From Prauserella rugosa (GTDB lineage Bacteria > Actinomycetota > Actinomycetes > Mycobacteriales > Pseudonocardiaceae): a stretch of 64,000 bases of DNA. The translations under genes and the position numbers were made by a program. Positions within the stretch are counted from its first letter, which is position 1, and every line of letters begins with the position of its first letter. Where the stretch lies: assembly GCF_000719975.1 (NCBI RefSeq), contig NZ_JOIJ01000003.1:248001-312000 (forward strand), in the 5' to 3' direction. The notes beneath the pieces are model-generated. The model did no database searches, had not been told where the DNA came from, and saw only the letters and a list, made by a program, of their open reading frames with translations. This document shows, piece by piece, positions 28,417-41,708 of the stretch.

Positions 28417-31400
28417 ATGATCGCCTCGTCGACATCGCGACCCTCGGCACGCGCGGCCTTGGTCGCCTCGAGCACCCGCTTGTAGTCGCGCGGCATCACC
28501 TTCGTGAACGCCGCGGACCTGCGGGGCCAGTCACCGAGCAGCGAGGCGGCCACAGCCGACCCCGTCAGCTCCGCGTGCCGGACGACGATGTCCCTCAGCC
28601 ACGCCAACTCACCACTGGACGGCTGCTCCAGCTCGACCATCCCGCGGTTCACCTTCCGCACGTCCAGGTCGAGGACGTACGCCTCGCCACCGGACATGCC
28701 CGCCGCCAGGTTGCGCCCGGACGAACCGAGCACCACGGCCTGGCCGCCGGTCATGTACTCGAACGCGTGGTCACCGACGCCCTCACACACGATGAGCGCA
28801 CCGGAGTTGCGCACGCCGAACCGCTCCCCGACCTGGCCGCGCAGGAAGATCTCCCCGCTCGTGGCGCCGTAGGCGATCGTGTTGCCCGCGATCACCTGAC
28901 CCTCGGCCGCGAACAGCGCGTCCTCGTGGGGGCGCACCACGATGCGCCCACCCGACAGTCCCTTGCCGACGTAGTCGTTGGCGTCGCCGACGAGGTCGAG
29001 CGTGACACCGGGCGGCAGGAACGCACCCAGCGACTGGCCCGCCGATCCCGTCAACGCCACGCGGATCGTCTCGTCCGGCAGTCCGGCGCTGCCGTACCGC
29101 CGGGTGATCTCCGCGCCGAGGAGTGTGCCCACGGTGCGGTTGACGTTGCGGATCGGCAGTTCGAGCCGCACCGGATGCGCGTCCTCCAACGCGGCCTCGG
29201 CCAGCTGGATCAACGTGTGGTCGAGCGCGTGCTCGAGCCCGTGGTCCTGCTCGCGGACCTTGCGCGTGGCCTCGCCGTAGGGAGTCTCCTCCGGAGCCGC
29301 GAAGATCGGCGACAGGTCCAGCCCGTCGGCCTTCCAGTGCTCCACGGCCTCGTCGACGTCGAGCGCGTCCACCCGGCCGATGGCCTCGTCGAGCGAGCGG
29401 AAGCCCAACTCGGCGAGCAGTTCCCGCACCTCCTGGGCGACGAAGTGGAAGTAGTTGACGACGTGCTCGGCCTGTCCGGTGTAGCGCTTGCGCAGGTCCG
29501 GGTTCTGCGTCGCGACGCCCACCGGGCACGTGTCCAGGTGGCACACGCGCATCATGATGCAGCCGGCCACGATGAGCGGCGCGGTCGCGAACCCGTACTC
29601 CTCCGCGCCGAGCAGCGCGGCGACGACGACGTCCCTTCCAGTCTTCATCGCCCCGTCGACCTGCACCGTGATCCGGTCACGCAGGCCGTTGAGCATCAGC
29701 GTCTGCTGCGTCTCGGCCAGCCCGATCTCCCACGGCGTGCCTGCGTGCTTCAGGGAGTTCAACGGCGAGGCGCCCGTGCCGCCGTCGTGGCCGGAGATCA
29801 GCACCACATCGGCGTGCGCCTTCGACACCCCCGCGGCGACCGTGCCGACGCCCAGCGAACTGACGAGCTTGACGTGTACACGCGCGCGGTCGTTGGCGTT
29901 CTTCAGATCGTGGATCAGCTGGGCCAGGTCCTCGATCGAATAGATGTCGTGGTGCGGAGGCGGCGAGATCAGCCCGACCCCCGGCGTGGAGTGCCGGGTC
30001 TTGCCGATCCACGGATACACCTTGTTCGGCGGAAGCTGACCACCCTCGCCCGGCTTGGCGCCCTGGGCCATCTTGATCTGGATGTCGTCGGCGTTGACCA
30101 GGTATTCACTCGTCACGCCGAACCGTCCACTCGCGACCTGCTTGATCGCGCTGCGCCGCTCGGGGTCGTAGAGCCGTTCGACGTCCTCGCCACCCTCACC
30201 GGTGTTCGACCGGCCACCGATGCGGTTCATCGCGATCGCGAGCGTCTCGTGCGCCTCGGCCGAGATCGAACCGTACGACATGGCACCGGTGTTGAACCGC
30301 TTGCAGATCGACTCGACGGACTCGACCTCGTCGATCGGCACCGGCGCACGCCCCTCGGAGCGGAACCGGAACATGCCGCGCAGCGCACCGCCCTGGCGGT
30401 TGAGCTCGTTCACCTTCTCCGTGTAGGCGCGGTAGGTCTCCTGCCTGCGCGTCTTGCTGGCGTGCTGGAGCAGGAACACCGTCTCGGGCGTGAACAGGTG
30501 CAACTCGCCCTCGCGCCGGTAGGCGTACTCGCCGCCGGTCTCGAGACCGCGGTGCGCGCGTTCGGTGGGGTTCTCCGGGTAGGCGCGCCGGTGCCGCATG
30601 GCGACCTCCTCGGCGAGCACGTCGAGCCCCACGCCGCCGAGCTTCGACGAGGTACCGGTGAAGTACTCGTCGAGCAGGTCCTGCGACAGTCCGAGTGCCT
30701 CGAAGACCTGTGCCGCCGTGTAGGCGCCGACCGTCGAGATACCCATCTTCGACATGATCTTCAGAACGCCCTTGACCAGGGCGGTCACATAGTTGCGGAC
30801 CGCCTTCGCCGGCTCGATCCCGGTGATCGCACCCTGGGCGATCATGTCCTCGATCGTCTCGAACGCCAGGTACGGGTTCACCGCCGCCGCGCCGTATCCG
30901 AGCAGCAGGGCGATGTGGTGCACCTCGCGGGCGTCACCGGTCTCGACGACCAGGGCGACCTTGAGCCGCTCCTTGGTGCGCACCAGGTGGTGGTGCACCG
31001 CCGAGACGAGCAGCAACGACGGGATCGGCGCCATGCGGTGGTCCGAGTCGCGGTCGGACAGTACGAGCGTCCGCGCACCCGCGGCGATCGCCTCGGAGGC
31101 CTCCCTGCGGACCCGCTCGATCGCCTCGGCCAGCGCCGGACCGCCACCATCCACTTCGTACAGTCCCGAAAGGACGGCGCAGGCGAACCCGGGCAGATCG
31201 CCGTCGTCGTTGATGTGGATGAGCTTGGCCAGCTCGTCGTTGTCGATCACCGGATACGACAGCTCGATGTGCCGGCACGACGCGGGCCCCGGAGCCAGCA
31301 GGTTCTGCTCCGGCCCCATGATGCGGCTCATCGACGTCACCATCTCCTCGCGGATCGCATCCAGCGGCGGATTGGTGACCTGGGCGAATCCTTGCTTGAA

Positions 31401-32969
31401 GTAGTCGTAGAGCAGGCGGGACCGCTGCGAGGTCATCGCGGTCGGGGTGTCGGTGCCCATCGAGCCCAGCGGTTCGGCGCCGGTGGAGGCCATCGGCCCG
31501 AGCAGGATCTTCAGCTCCTCCTCGGTGTAGCCGAACGACAGCTGACGGCGCAGCACGGACGCATGCGTCTGCGTGATGTGGTCGCGGTCGGGCAGCTCGG
31601 ACAGGCTCAGGAGCCCGGCGTGCAGCCACTCGTCGTAGGGCGCCTCGCCCGCCAGGCCGTCCTTGATCTCGTCGTCGCTGACGATCCGGCCTGCCTCGGT
31701 GTCCACGAGGAACATGCGGCCGGGCTTCAGCCTGCCCTTCGCGATGACGTTGTCGGGCTCGATGTCGAGCACGCCCGCCTCGCTCGCCAGGACCACACGG
31801 TCGTCGGCCGTGCGCCACCAGCGCGCGGGCCGCAGGCCGTTGCGGTCCAGCACACCGCCGACGACGGAGCCGTCGGTGAACGTCACGCAGGCGGGGCCGT
31901 CCCACGGCTCCATCAGGCTGGCGTGGAACCGGTAGAACGCGCGGCGCTGCTCGTCCATCTCGGTGTGGTTCTCCCACGCCTCCGGAACCATCATCAGCAC
32001 CGCGTGCGGCAGGCTTCGCCCGCCGAGGTGCAACAGCTCCAGGACCTCGTCGAAGGAGGCCGAGTCGGACGCGTCGGGCGAACACACCGGGTACAGGCGC
32101 GACAGGTCGCCCGGGATCAGGTCGGTCTGCAGCAGCGCCTCGCGAGCGCGCATCCGGTTGCGGTTGCCGCGGACGGTGTTGATCTCACCGTTGTGCGCGA
32201 CGAACCGGAACGGGTGCGCCAACGGCCACGACGGGAAGGTGTTCGTCGAGAACCGCGAGTGCACCAACGCGATCGCGCTCACCATGCGCTCGTCCCGCAG
32301 GTCGGGGAAGAACAACGGCAGCTGCTCGGGGGTGAGCATGCCCTTGTAGACGAAGGTGCGTGCCGACAGCGACGGGAAGTACACCCCGCAGCCCGCGTCC
32401 TCCGTCTCGTGCTCGGCGCGCTTGCGCAGGCAGAAGGTCAGGCGGTCGAGGTCGATACCGGACGGCAGTTCACCGTCGGCGTCGGGCTCACCCGTGACGT
32501 GCAGGTACGAGAAGTGCGGCATGACCGAACGAGCCGTGGGCCCGACATCGGCGGCGTCGGCGTCGACCGGGACGTCCCGCCAGCCCGCGACCCGCAGACC
32601 CTCCTCGGCCGCAATGCGTTCGATGATCGTCACGGCCTTGCGGCGCTGCTCGTCGTCCGCGGGCAGGAACGCGATGCCCGCCGCGTAGTGGTGCCTGCCG
32701 AACGCGTCCGGACGAGGCAGGTCGAAATCAGCCTCCGCACGCAGCAGCTCGTCGGGGAGCTGCACCAGGATTCCGGCACCGTCGCCGCTGGTCGGTTCGG
32801 CGCCTGCGGCACCACGGTGGTCGAGATTCGTCAGCGCGGTCAGACCGTCGGTGACGATGCTGTGGGAGCGGACACCACGGACGTGCGAGACCATGGCGAC
32901 ACCGCAGGAATCCTGTTCCGTCGCGGGATCGTAGAGACCCTGCCGAGACGGAATCGCGGAGAAGATCAA
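28398..32969 (-). CDS. gltB: Glutamate synthase large subunit
   Basis: A 1523-residue enzyme that makes glutamate from glutamine and 2-oxoglutarate. The nucleophile Cys lies in [14 protein letters not shown] (residue 22 before processing), starting the class II amidotransferase domain (to about 430). The FMN-binding synthase domain covers about 830-1200, with [24 protein letters not shown] and the 3Fe-4S Cys cluster [15 protein letters not shown] (about 1130-1145). The C-terminal GXGXG domain ([30 protein letters not shown]) supports the ammonia tunnel. The start is TTG at 32969 because AGGAGG lies 6 nt upstream and [15 protein letters not shown] matches the family. Upstream on the same strand is a 260-bp promoter region. 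Confidence 0.96.
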   Translation of the reverse strand: MIFSAIPSRQGLYDPATEQDSCGVAMVSHVRGVRSHSIVTDGLTALTNLDHRGAAGAEPTSGDGAGILVQLPDELLRAEADFDLPRPDAFGRHHYAAGIAFLPADDEQRRKAVTIIERIAAEEGLRVAGWRDVPVDADAADVGPTARSVMPHFSYLHVTGEPDADGELPSGIDLDRLTFCLRKRAEHETEDAGCGVYFPSLSARTFVYKGMLTPEQLPLFFPDLRDERMVSAIALVHSRFSTNTFPSWPLAHPFRFVAHNGEINTVRGNRNRMRAREALLQTDLIPGDLSRLYPVCSPDASDSASFDEVLELLHLGGRSLPHAVLMMVPEAWENHTEMDEQRRAFYRFHASLMEPWDGPACVTFTDGSVVGGVLDRNGLRPARWWRTADDRVVLASEAGVLDIEPDNVIAKGRLKPGRMFLVDTEAGRIVSDDEIKDGLAGEAPYDEWLHAGLLSLSELPDRDHITQTHASVLRRQLSFGYTEEELKILLGPMASTGAEPLGSMGTDTPTAMTSQRSRLLYDYFKQGFAQVTNPPLDAIREEMVTSMSRIMGPEQNLLAPGPASCRHIELSYPVIDNDELAKLIHINDDGDLPGFACAVLSGLYEVDGGGPALAEAIERVRREASEAIAAGARTLVLSDRDSDHRMAPIPSLLLVSAVHHHLVRTKERLKVALVVETGDAREVHHIALLLGYGAAAVNPYLAFETIEDMIAQGAITGIEPAKAVRNYVTALVKGVLKIMSKMGISTVGAYTAAQVFEALGLSQDLLDEYFTGTSSKLGGVGLDVLAEEVAMRHRRAYPENPTERAHRGLETGGEYAYRREGELHLFTPETVFLLQHASKTRRQETYRAYTEKVNELNRQGGALRGMFRFRSEGRAPVPIDEVESVESICKRFNTGAMSYGSISAEAHETLAIAMNRIGGRSNTGEGGEDVERLYDPERRSAIKQVASGRFGVTSEYLVNADDIQIKMAQGAKPGEGGQLPPNKVYPWIGKTRHSTPGVGLISPPPHHDIYSIEDLAQLIHDLKNANDRARVHVKLVSSLGVGTVAAGVSKAHADVVLISGHDGGTGASPLNSLKHAGTPWEIGLAETQQTLMLNGLRDRITVQVDGAMKTGRDVVVAALLGAEEYGFATAPLIVAGCIMMRVCHLDTCPVGVATQNPDLRKRYTGQAEHVVNYFHFVAQEVRELLAELGFRSLDEAIGRVDALDVDEAVEHWKADGLDLSPIFAAPEETPYGEATRKVREQDHGLEHALDHTLIQLAEAALEDAHPVRLELPIRNVNRTVGTLLGAEITRRYGSAGLPDETIRVALTGSAGQSLGAFLPPGVTLDLVGDANDYVGKGLSGGRIVVRPHEDALFAAEGQVIAGNTIAYGATSGEIFLRGQVGERFGVRNSGALIVCEGVGDHAFEYMTGGQAVVLGSSGRNLAAGMSGGEAYVLDLDVRKVNRGMVELEQPSSGELAWLRDIVVRHAELTGSAVAASLLGDWPRRSAAFTKVMPRDYKRVLEATKAARAEGRDVDEAIMEAARG

Positions 32970-33229
32970 CTGAGACCTCCTGCGTCGTCTTCGTGCTCGG
33001 TACCTTCGGGGCACGGGACGACGATGGCCCGCTTATTATCGCGACCTTAACATCCGGGAAACGTCCCAGCGCCAGATCAGACGGCCAATTTTCGCTCGAA
33101 CCGTAACAATCCAGCGACCCCGGACGACCTAGTTTCTGATGGGCGGTTCGGTCGCGGCAAGAGGCTCAGCGCCGAGCGTCCTTCACATCGAGTGTACGTG
33201 GCCTCATTGCGACATACGGGGCGCATCAG
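32970..33229. other. Divergent promoter region of gltB and the B12 transport unit
   Basis: No gene is seen. On the minus strand a CGATAATAAG stretch (around 33033-33043) is the only AT-rich -10 candidate for gltB. On the plus strand this region should carry the promoter for the riboswitch transcript. GTTAC/GAAAA elements near 33091-33110 recall but do not match a GlnR box. Confidence 0.35.
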
Positions 33230-33355
33230 CGTGGGGCTGGTAACGTCGTCTCGACGCGGGCGGTAGCGAAGTCCGGTGCGAATCCGGCGCTGTGCCGCAA
33301 CTGTGATGCCCTCCGGGGCGAGTCAGGTCGCCTTCGCCCGTGTCGACGCCTTGTC
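33230..33355 (+). ncRNA. Cobalamin riboswitch
   Basis: The conserved core is readable: CCGGTGCGAATCCGG (33272-33286), then GCCGCAACTGTGATGCC (33294-33310) followed by a short GC stem and GAGTCAGG (33320-33327), the B12-box pattern. It lies about 95 nt before the btuF start and on the same strand. Known function: adenosylcobalamin binding lowers expression of the genes downstream. The gene order (btuF, btuC, btuD) agrees with it. Confidence 0.93.
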
Positions 33356-33448
33356 CACCTCCGGCGCAGAGGTGGGGTGTCAGGGACGGTCTCGACGCCG
33401 ACTCGGGCGCTCCCGCCCTCGGTGCCGGCCTGACCATCCGAGGTCGCA

Positions 33449-34411
33449 GTGTTCCCCTGGTCCCGGCCCACCCCGTCCCACCGGTCGCGAGTGTCCCGGC
33501 TCGTGCTCGTGCTGCCCCTGCTCGCCGTACTGGCCCTCGCCGGGTGCGCCCAGCGCGAGGACACGTCGGAGGCAGGCGCGGGCGGCCAGGCCGGTTTCCC
33601 CGTCGAACTGCGCCCCGAGGGCGCCCCCGAGGTGACCCTCGAGGACAAGCCCGAGCGCATCGTCTCGCTCGTCCCCTCCGTCACCGAGACGCTCTACGAG
33701 GTGGGCGCAGGCGACCAGGTGGTCGCAGTCGACGAGATGTCGACCCACCCTCGACAGGCGCCCCGCACCGAACTGTCGGGCCTGGACCCGGACCCGCAGG
33801 CGATCGCGGGGCACAACCCCGACCTCGTGATCGTCAACGCCGACGCCGAGGGCACGCTCGCCGACGCGCTGGACAAGACCGGCGTGCCCACGCTCGTGCT
33901 GCCCGCACCGACCACGTTGGAGGCCGCCTACGACCAGTTCGCGCTCGTCGGGAAGGCGACAGGGCACGCCGACGAGGGCGAGCGGTTGGCCGACCGGGTC
34001 GAGTCCGAGATCACCGAGCTGGCGGAGAACACGCCCGACCGCAAGCTGAGCTACTACCACGAGGTCGACCCGAGCTACTACACCGTGACGTCGGCGACGT
34101 TCCTCGGCGAGATCTACCAGCTGTTCGGCCTGCGCAACATCGCCGACCAGGGAGATCCGAACGCGATGGGCGGATATCCGCAGCTGACCGCGGAGAAGAT
34201 CGTCGAAGCCGATCCCGACCTGGTGTTCCTCGCCGACACGAAGTGCTGTGGGCAGAACGCGAAGACCGTCGCCGAGCGCCCGGGCTGGGACACGATGACC
34301 GCCGTCAAGCAGGATCGGGTGTTCGCGCTCGACGACGACCTCGCTTCGCGGTGGAGTCCGCGGCTCGTCGAGTTCGTCCGCAGCATCTCCAACGCGGTGG
34401 CGAAGGCCTGA
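33449..34411 (+). CDS. btuF: Cobalamin ABC transporter substrate-binding lipoprotein
   Basis: A 320-residue lipoprotein. A signal peptide with lipobox VLALAGC puts the lipidated Cys near residue 32. A FecB/BtuF-type two-lobed binding domain follows: ERIVSLVPSVTETLYEVGAGDQVVAVDEMS, NPDLVIVNADAEG, and the C-terminal ADPDLVFLADTKCCGQ. The preceding cobalamin riboswitch identifies the ligand as B12 or a related corrinoid; on sequence alone the family would also fit iron-siderophore. GTG at 33449 follows GAGG. Its stop overlaps the permease start by one base (TGATG). Confidence 0.88.
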   Translation: MFPWSRPTPSHRSRVSRLVLVLPLLAVLALAGCAQREDTSEAGAGGQAGFPVELRPEGAPEVTLEDKPERIVSLVPSVTETLYEVGAGDQVVAVDEMSTHPRQAPRTELSGLDPDPQAIAGHNPDLVIVNADAEGTLADALDKTGVPTLVLPAPTTLEAAYDQFALVGKATGHADEGERLADRVESEITELAENTPDRKLSYYHEVDPSYYTVTSATFLGEIYQLFGLRNIADQGDPNAMGGYPQLTAEKIVEADPDLVFLADTKCCGQNAKTVAERPGWDTMTAVKQDRVFALDDDLASRWSPRLVEFVRSISNAVAKA

Positions 34412-35478
34412 TGACCCTCACCCGCCGGTCCGCTCCACGACCCGAGGCCGCCGAGCACACGGCCCGGCTGCGCCCCGGCGTGCTCGCCGTGTCGTTGGCC
34501 GTGCTGCTGGCGGCCGTCGTGTTCTCCCTGTTGGCAGGTTCGGGGGAACTGGGCTGGCAACGGGTTCTCGGCGAGATCTGGGCCCAGCTCACCGGCGGGC
34601 TCTCCCCGCTGTCGGAACGTGAGGCCGCGATCGTGTGGGAGCTGCGCATGCCCCGCGTGCTGCTGGCCGGCCTCGTCGGCGCCGCGCTCGCGGGCGCGGG
34701 CGCGGCGTTCCAGGGCGTGTTCCGCAATCCGCTGGCCGAGCCGTACCTGCTCGGCGCGGCCGCGGGCGCCGGCATGGCCGCCACGATGGTCGTCGTGTTC
34801 GCGCCTGCCGTGACGACATGGGTCGTCGGCCCGCTGCCTGCCGCGGCGTTCGCGGGGGCGCTCCTGGGCGTGGGGTTGAGCTGGGTGCTCGGCCGCTCCG
34901 CGGGCGGATCGGGCACCGCCGGGCTGTTGCTGGCCGGGGTAGCCGTGACGGCATTCCTCACCGCCGTGCAGACGTTCGTGCAGCAGCTCAACACCGACAC
35001 GATCAAGCAGGTGTACACCTGGACGCTCGGCGGGCTGAACATCAGCGGGTGGACCGACGTGCTGGTGGCGCTGCCGTACATCGCGCTCGCGGCCGTGGTG
35101 CTGGTCGCTGCCGCACGTCTGCTGGACGTCCTCACGCTCGGCGATGCCGAGGCCGCCTCGCTCGGCCTGCGTCCCGGCCGGATCCGCCTCGTCCTGCTCG
35201 CCGCCGCGTCGCTGGCCACCGCGGCCGCGGTCTCGGTGAGCGGACTGATCGGCTTCGTCGGGATCGTGGTGCCGCACCTGGTGCGATTGCTCGCAGGCGC
35301 GAGCTACCGCGTGATCGTGCCGCTGTCACTCGTCGGCGGAGCGGTGTTCCTCGTGCTCGCCGACGTCGTCGCCCGCACGATCATGCCGGGTGAGCTGCCC
35401 CTCGGTGTCGTGACCGCCTTCGCGGGCGCGCCGTTCTTCGCACTGGTCCTGCGCACGAACCGGGAGCGACTGTCATGA
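34411..35478 (+). CDS. btuC: Cobalamin ABC transporter permease
   Basis: A 355-residue FecCD/BtuC permease with about ten membrane helices. Signatures: WELRMPRVLLAGLVGAALAGAGAAFQGVFRNPLAEPYLLG (about 76-115), the Gly/Ala-rich core, LGDAEAASLGL (coupling helix region facing the ATPase, about 243), and LIGFVGIVVPHLVRLLAG (about 276). It ends with the usual PGELPLGVVTAFAGAPFFALVL. Overlaps btuF by one base and btuD by four (ATGA), so all three are made as a unit under the riboswitch. Confidence 0.9.
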   Translation: MTLTRRSAPRPEAAEHTARLRPGVLAVSLAVLLAAVVFSLLAGSGELGWQRVLGEIWAQLTGGLSPLSEREAAIVWELRMPRVLLAGLVGAALAGAGAAFQGVFRNPLAEPYLLGAAAGAGMAATMVVVFAPAVTTWVVGPLPAAAFAGALLGVGLSWVLGRSAGGSGTAGLLLAGVAVTAFLTAVQTFVQQLNTDTIKQVYTWTLGGLNISGWTDVLVALPYIALAAVVLVAAARLLDVLTLGDAEAASLGLRPGRIRLVLLAAASLATAAAVSVSGLIGFVGIVVPHLVRLLAGASYRVIVPLSLVGGAVFLVLADVVARTIMPGELPLGVVTAFAGAPFFALVLRTNRERLS

Positions 35479-36278
35479 CGGAGGCAACCGGACCGGACCC
35501 CGCGTTGACGCTGCACGAGGTGACCATCGCCTACGGCGCGGCACCGGTGGTCAGTGACGTGTCCCTCGCCGTCGGACGCGGCCAGTGGCTGGCCATCGTC
35601 GGACCGAACGGCGCGGGCAAGTCGACCCTGCTCAAGGCCATCGCCGGCCTCGTCGAGTACCGGGGATCGGTGACACTCGACAGTACCCGCATCGACCGAC
35701 TGTCCCCTTCGGACCGTGCACGGCGGATTGGTTATGCGCCACAGAATCCGGCACTACCGGAGCGGCTCACCGTCACGGACTACGTCCTCCTCGGGCGGAC
35801 CCCGCACCTCGGATTCCTCGCACGCGAGACCGCCGCCGATCTTTCCATTGTGGAGGATGTGCTGGACCGCGTCGATCTACGCGGACTGATGGGGCGTCGG
35901 CTCGGCACCCTGTCCGGCGGCGAGGCGCAGCGCGCGGTACTGGCCCGCGTGCTCGCACAGCGGACGGGCCTGTTGCTGCTCGACGAACCCACCACCGGCC
36001 TCGACATCGGCCACGCCCAGACCCTGCTCGAACGCCTCGACCAGCTGCGCGCCGAGGATAACGCCACGGTCGTGACGACACTGCACGACCTGACGTTGGC
36101 CGCGCAGTACGCCGACGAGCTCGTGCTCGTCGACCGCGGCGGCATCGTCGCGGCGGGTAAACCGTCCGAGGTCCTCACCGCGGAACGGCTCCGCGAGCAC
36201 TACGCCGCCGAGGTCGAGGTGTTGACGACCACCGATGGCCGCCCGGTGGTCGCTCCCGTGCGTCCTCGACACGCCTGA
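35475..36278 (+). CDS. btuD: Cobalamin ABC transporter ATP-binding protein
   Basis: A 267-residue ATPase. Walker A is IVGPNGAGKSTLL (about 41), the Q-loop is GYAPQNPA, the signature is LSGGEAQRA (about 143), Walker B is LLLLDEPTTGLD (about 161), and the H-loop is VVTTLHDLTLAA. Length and motif spacing match FecE/BtuD proteins. It overlaps btuC in ATGA and is the last gene of the unit; the following promoter and operator at 36.35 kb mark a new transcription unit. Confidence 0.92.
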   Translation: MTEATGPDPALTLHEVTIAYGAAPVVSDVSLAVGRGQWLAIVGPNGAGKSTLLKAIAGLVEYRGSVTLDSTRIDRLSPSDRARRIGYAPQNPALPERLTVTDYVLLGRTPHLGFLARETAADLSIVEDVLDRVDLRGLMGRRLGTLSGGEAQRAVLARVLAQRTGLLLLDEPTTGLDIGHAQTLLERLDQLRAEDNATVVTTLHDLTLAAQYADELVLVDRGGIVAAGKPSEVLTAERLREHYAAEVEVLTTTDGRPVVAPVRPRHA

Positions 36279-36353
36279 ACGGCGCACCAGAGCGGGGGCG
36301 CGCTCGGAACTCTTCGAGAACAACCCTGGCGCCGCACTGTCGGATCGACTTAT

Positions 36354-36371
36354 GCTTTCCATATGGAAAGC
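36354..36371. promoter_or_regulatory. Perfect 18-bp palindromic operator
   Basis: GCTTTCCATATGGAAAGC is a perfect palindrome, overlapping a TATGCT -10-like hexamer (36351-36356). It lies just upstream of a membrane protein gene coupled to a winged-helix regulator, so the regulator probably binds here and represses its own operon. Confidence 0.7.
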
Positions 36372-36407
36372 AGTTTCCTTCCGCCAGCCGGAGACGGGAG
36401 ATCGAGC

Positions 36408-36875
36408 ATGTCCGAAGTTCCGGAACTCGACCAGGTGGCCTACGCGCGCCGCCGACTCGCAGCCCACGCCCGGCTGCCGCTCGGATACTGGGTGTTCTAC
36501 GGCGTGGCACTCGTGGCACTGGCCGGCCTGCCCCTCTGGACGAGCTGGCTCGGCGCGGCCGACCACCCGCTCGTGTCGTGGGGTGTCGCCGCGCTCGGTA
36601 TCGCATCGGCCGGATACTCGTGGAACCGACGCCGCCGGACCGGGGTTCACCTGCCGAAACGTATCGGCGCCTACCCCAGTGCGCGCCCATGGTGGCTCGC
36701 CGGCCTCGCCCTCACCCTCGCCGGCTTCGGGGCGATCTTCACCCTGGTCGCACAGGACCTGCGGCCCGTCGCGTACGGCGTTCTGCCGGTCGTGGCCATC
36801 GCCGTGTTCGCGCTCCAGCTCAAGACCCGGTCGGCCATGGAGCGCGACCTCCAGGAAGGCAGGGTCCGGCCGTGA
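36408..36875 (+). CDS. Small multi-pass membrane protein paired with a winged-helix regulator
   Basis: A 155-residue protein, not recognised, with four hydrophobic segments in two pairs (about 29-48, 55-72, 90-112 and 117-135) and a basic loop (WNRRRRTG) between them. The start MSEVPEL at 36408 has GGAG 7 nt upstream. An ATG at 36363, inside the palindrome, is in frame and 7 nt after the -10-like hexamer, so a leaderless longer form is also possible. The stop overlaps the regulator start (GTGA). The pairing of a small membrane protein with a wHTH regulator is common in actinomycetes; function unknown. Confidence 0.72.
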   Translation: MSEVPELDQVAYARRRLAAHARLPLGYWVFYGVALVALAGLPLWTSWLGAADHPLVSWGVAALGIASAGYSWNRRRRTGVHLPKRIGAYPSARPWWLAGLALTLAGFGAIFTLVAQDLRPVAYGVLPVVAIAVFALQLKTRSAMERDLQEGRVRP

Positions 36876-37216
36876 CTGGTCGCGACCCGCTTTTCGAAAC
36901 CGGCCCGCGGCTGGCGTTGTGCGCGCTGCTGCAAGGTGCGGAATGGGTCGAGTTCGCCACGACCCGTGACATGCTCGGCGTCAGCGATTCGGTCGTCTCG
37001 AAGCACAGCCGCACCCTGGAGGAAGCCGGCTACCTCGAGGTACGAAAGGGCTCGGTCGGCCGCCGCCCCAGAACCTGGTTCCGGCTCACCGCCGCCGGTC
37101 AGTCGGCTCTGCGAGGACACCTCGACTGGCTCGCACACCTGCGGCACGCCCTCGACGATGCACCGCACGCCGGGAACACGGCGGGCGGCACCGATTACGA
37201 CGACGCCGTCACATGA
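36872..37216 (+). CDS. Winged-helix transcriptional regulator
   Basis: A 114-residue single-domain DNA-binding protein: LALCALLQGAEWVEFATTRDML, then the recognition helix region LGVSDSVVSKHSRTLEEAGYLEV (about residues 36-58) and the wing KGSVGRRPRTWFRLTAAG. It resembles the small MarR/ArsR-like winged-helix DNA-binding family. Start GTG at 36872 overlaps the membrane protein stop (GTGA). Autoregulation through the palindrome at 36354 is likely. Its 3' end overlaps the convergent 52-residue gene by 8 bp. Confidence 0.82.
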   Translation: MTGRDPLFETGPRLALCALLQGAEWVEFATTRDMLGVSDSVVSKHSRTLEEAGYLEVRKGSVGRRPRTWFRLTAAGQSALRGHLDWLAHLRHALDDAPHAGNTAGGTDYDDAVT

Positions 37217-37367
37217 GCCAGGCGACGGCCCCGCCGATCGCGACCAGCGCGGCGATACCGAACCCCACGGCCAGGCCACGCGAGTCGTTACGCCATGTGC
37301 TGTACACCCCACCGACGAGGAAACCCGCCACTCCGAGCAACAGAATGGCGACCCATTCCTGGTCCAC
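37209..37367 (-). CDS. Small membrane protein downstream of hisB
   Basis: A 52-residue protein with two hydrophobic helices, VAILLLGVAGFLVGGVYS (6-23) and LAVGFGIAALVAIGGAVAWL (32-51), joined by a polar TWRNDSRG loop. GTG at 37367 directly follows the hisB TAG with no gap, which argues for coupled translation. From memory, small two-helix proteins are found after hisB in other actinomycetes; no function is known to me. The 3' end overlaps the convergent regulator gene (37209-37216). Confidence 0.72.
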   Translation of the reverse strand: MDQEWVAILLLGVAGFLVGGVYSTWRNDSRGLAVGFGIAALVAIGGAVAWLM

Positions 37368-40395
<3,028 letters not shown>

Positions 40396-40512
40396 GGCTT
40401 CAAGGGTACGAGGTGAGACCGGCCACGAAGCCACGGGCCGCCACCGGTGACGTGCGCGACAATGCTGTCCGGCCGATCGCTGTCCGGCCGACCGACCTGC
40501 GAGGAGGATCCG

Positions 40513-41322
40513 ATGACGAGCTCGAACACGTTGCGGGTGGCACTGTGCCAACTCGCCTCGACGGCCGATCCCACCGCGAACCTCGAGCTCGTACGCAGGT
40601 GGACGGCCGACGCCGCCACACAAGGCGCACGCGTGGTCGTCTTCCCGGAAGCGACCATGGCACATTTCGGAGTGAAGCTGGCACCACTGGCGGAGCCACT
40701 CGACGGGCCGTGGGCCGGCGGCGTCGCCGATATTGCCCGTGACCACGACGTTCTCATCGTCGCGGGCATGTTCACGCCGGCTGAGGACCGTGTGCGCAAC
40801 ACGCTGTTGATCACCGGCCTCGGCCACCATCTCGGATACGACAAGATCCACCTGTACGACGCCTTCGGTTTCCATGAGTCCGCGACGGTCGCGGGCGGCG
40901 ACACCCCCGTCACCGTGGGGGTCGACGGAGTCACGCTGGGCGTTGCGACGTGTTACGACGTGCGATTTCCCGGGTTGTTCCAGGACCTGGCCGAGAAGGG
41001 TGCGAGCGCCGTCGCGGTCGCTGCCTCCTGGGGTGCAGGCGAGGGCAAGCGCGAACAGTGGGAACTGCTCGTGCGCGCGCGAGGGCTCGACTCGGGCACC
41101 TGGATCCTCGCCTGCGGCCAAGCCGATCCCGCCGCCGCAGGCGTGGATGTCAATCCGAAGGCGCCCACGGGCATCGGCTATTCCGCGGTGGCCGACCCGT
41201 TCGGCACAGTCCGAACGCAGGCCGGCGCGGAACCCGAGCTGGTGGTCGTCGACATCGATCCCGAGACCGCAGAGGCGTCGCGGCGCGCTACCGGCGCGCT
41301 CGCCAACCGGAAGATGCACTGA
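40513..41322 (+). CDS. Carbon-nitrogen hydrolase (nitrilase superfamily)
   Basis: A 269-residue amidohydrolase. The catalytic triad is Glu in [13 protein letters not shown] (about residue 46), Lys in [12 protein letters not shown] (about 115) and Cys in [14 protein letters not shown] (about 152). The C-terminal [18 protein letters not shown] is typical of Nit/omega-amidase-like members. Deaminated glutathione or omega-amide substrates are possible, not shown. ATG at 40513 has GAGGAGG upstream. Divergent from hisD. Confidence 0.88.
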   Translation: MTSSNTLRVALCQLASTADPTANLELVRRWTADAATQGARVVVFPEATMAHFGVKLAPLAEPLDGPWAGGVADIARDHDVLIVAGMFTPAEDRVRNTLLITGLGHHLGYDKIHLYDAFGFHESATVAGGDTPVTVGVDGVTLGVATCYDVRFPGLFQDLAEKGASAVAVAASWGAGEGKREQWELLVRARGLDSGTWILACGQADPAAAGVDVNPKAPTGIGYSAVADPFGTVRTQAGAEPELVVVDIDPETAEASRRATGALANRKMH

Positions 41323-41708
41323 GTCCCGGATCCTGGATCTCACCTTCCACACCCCCATCGCCTCGTAATCGATATCGAACTCCGGTTCCCTTGCGTTTGC
41401 TCATAGAACCGTGACCCACACCGCCGTGCCAACACGTATTTCCGCAATATCGGCGCGGTCGACTCTAACGGTCCGAATAGGCGAGCACCACCCCCAACTG
41501 AATCAGTGACCTGCGAGAATGTATCACTCCTCCAGGCGACGGTCCCAGCACGACCGGCACCCGTGTGGGCGGAGAACGTTACGCGGCGCAATGGATTGAC
41601 GAACGAACGTCGCCATTCGCACGGTCGGACGGTGAACGGCATTCGGCCGTGCGAATGAGTTTCCCGAAGAGGGGATATTTTCGTTGGTGAGTTCGATACG
41701 TTGCGGGA
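41323..41708. other. Intergenic region with an 11-bp inverted repeat
   Basis: This 386-bp gap has lower GC than its surroundings. CATTCGCACGG (41614-41624) and CCGTGCGAATG (41647-41657) are a perfect inverted repeat with 22-nt spacing, 51 nt before the HNH gene. It could be an operator or a leader hairpin. No gene is seen. Confidence 0.45.

Noticed and set aside
28368..33050. Very long open frame on the plus strand antisense to gltB
   Set aside because: It mirrors the codon bias of gltB, has no recognisable domain and is a GC-rich third-position artefact.
33091..33110. GlnR-like box upstream of gltB
   Set aside because: GTTAC is present but the second half and spacing do not match the GTnAC-N6-GnAAC form closely enough.
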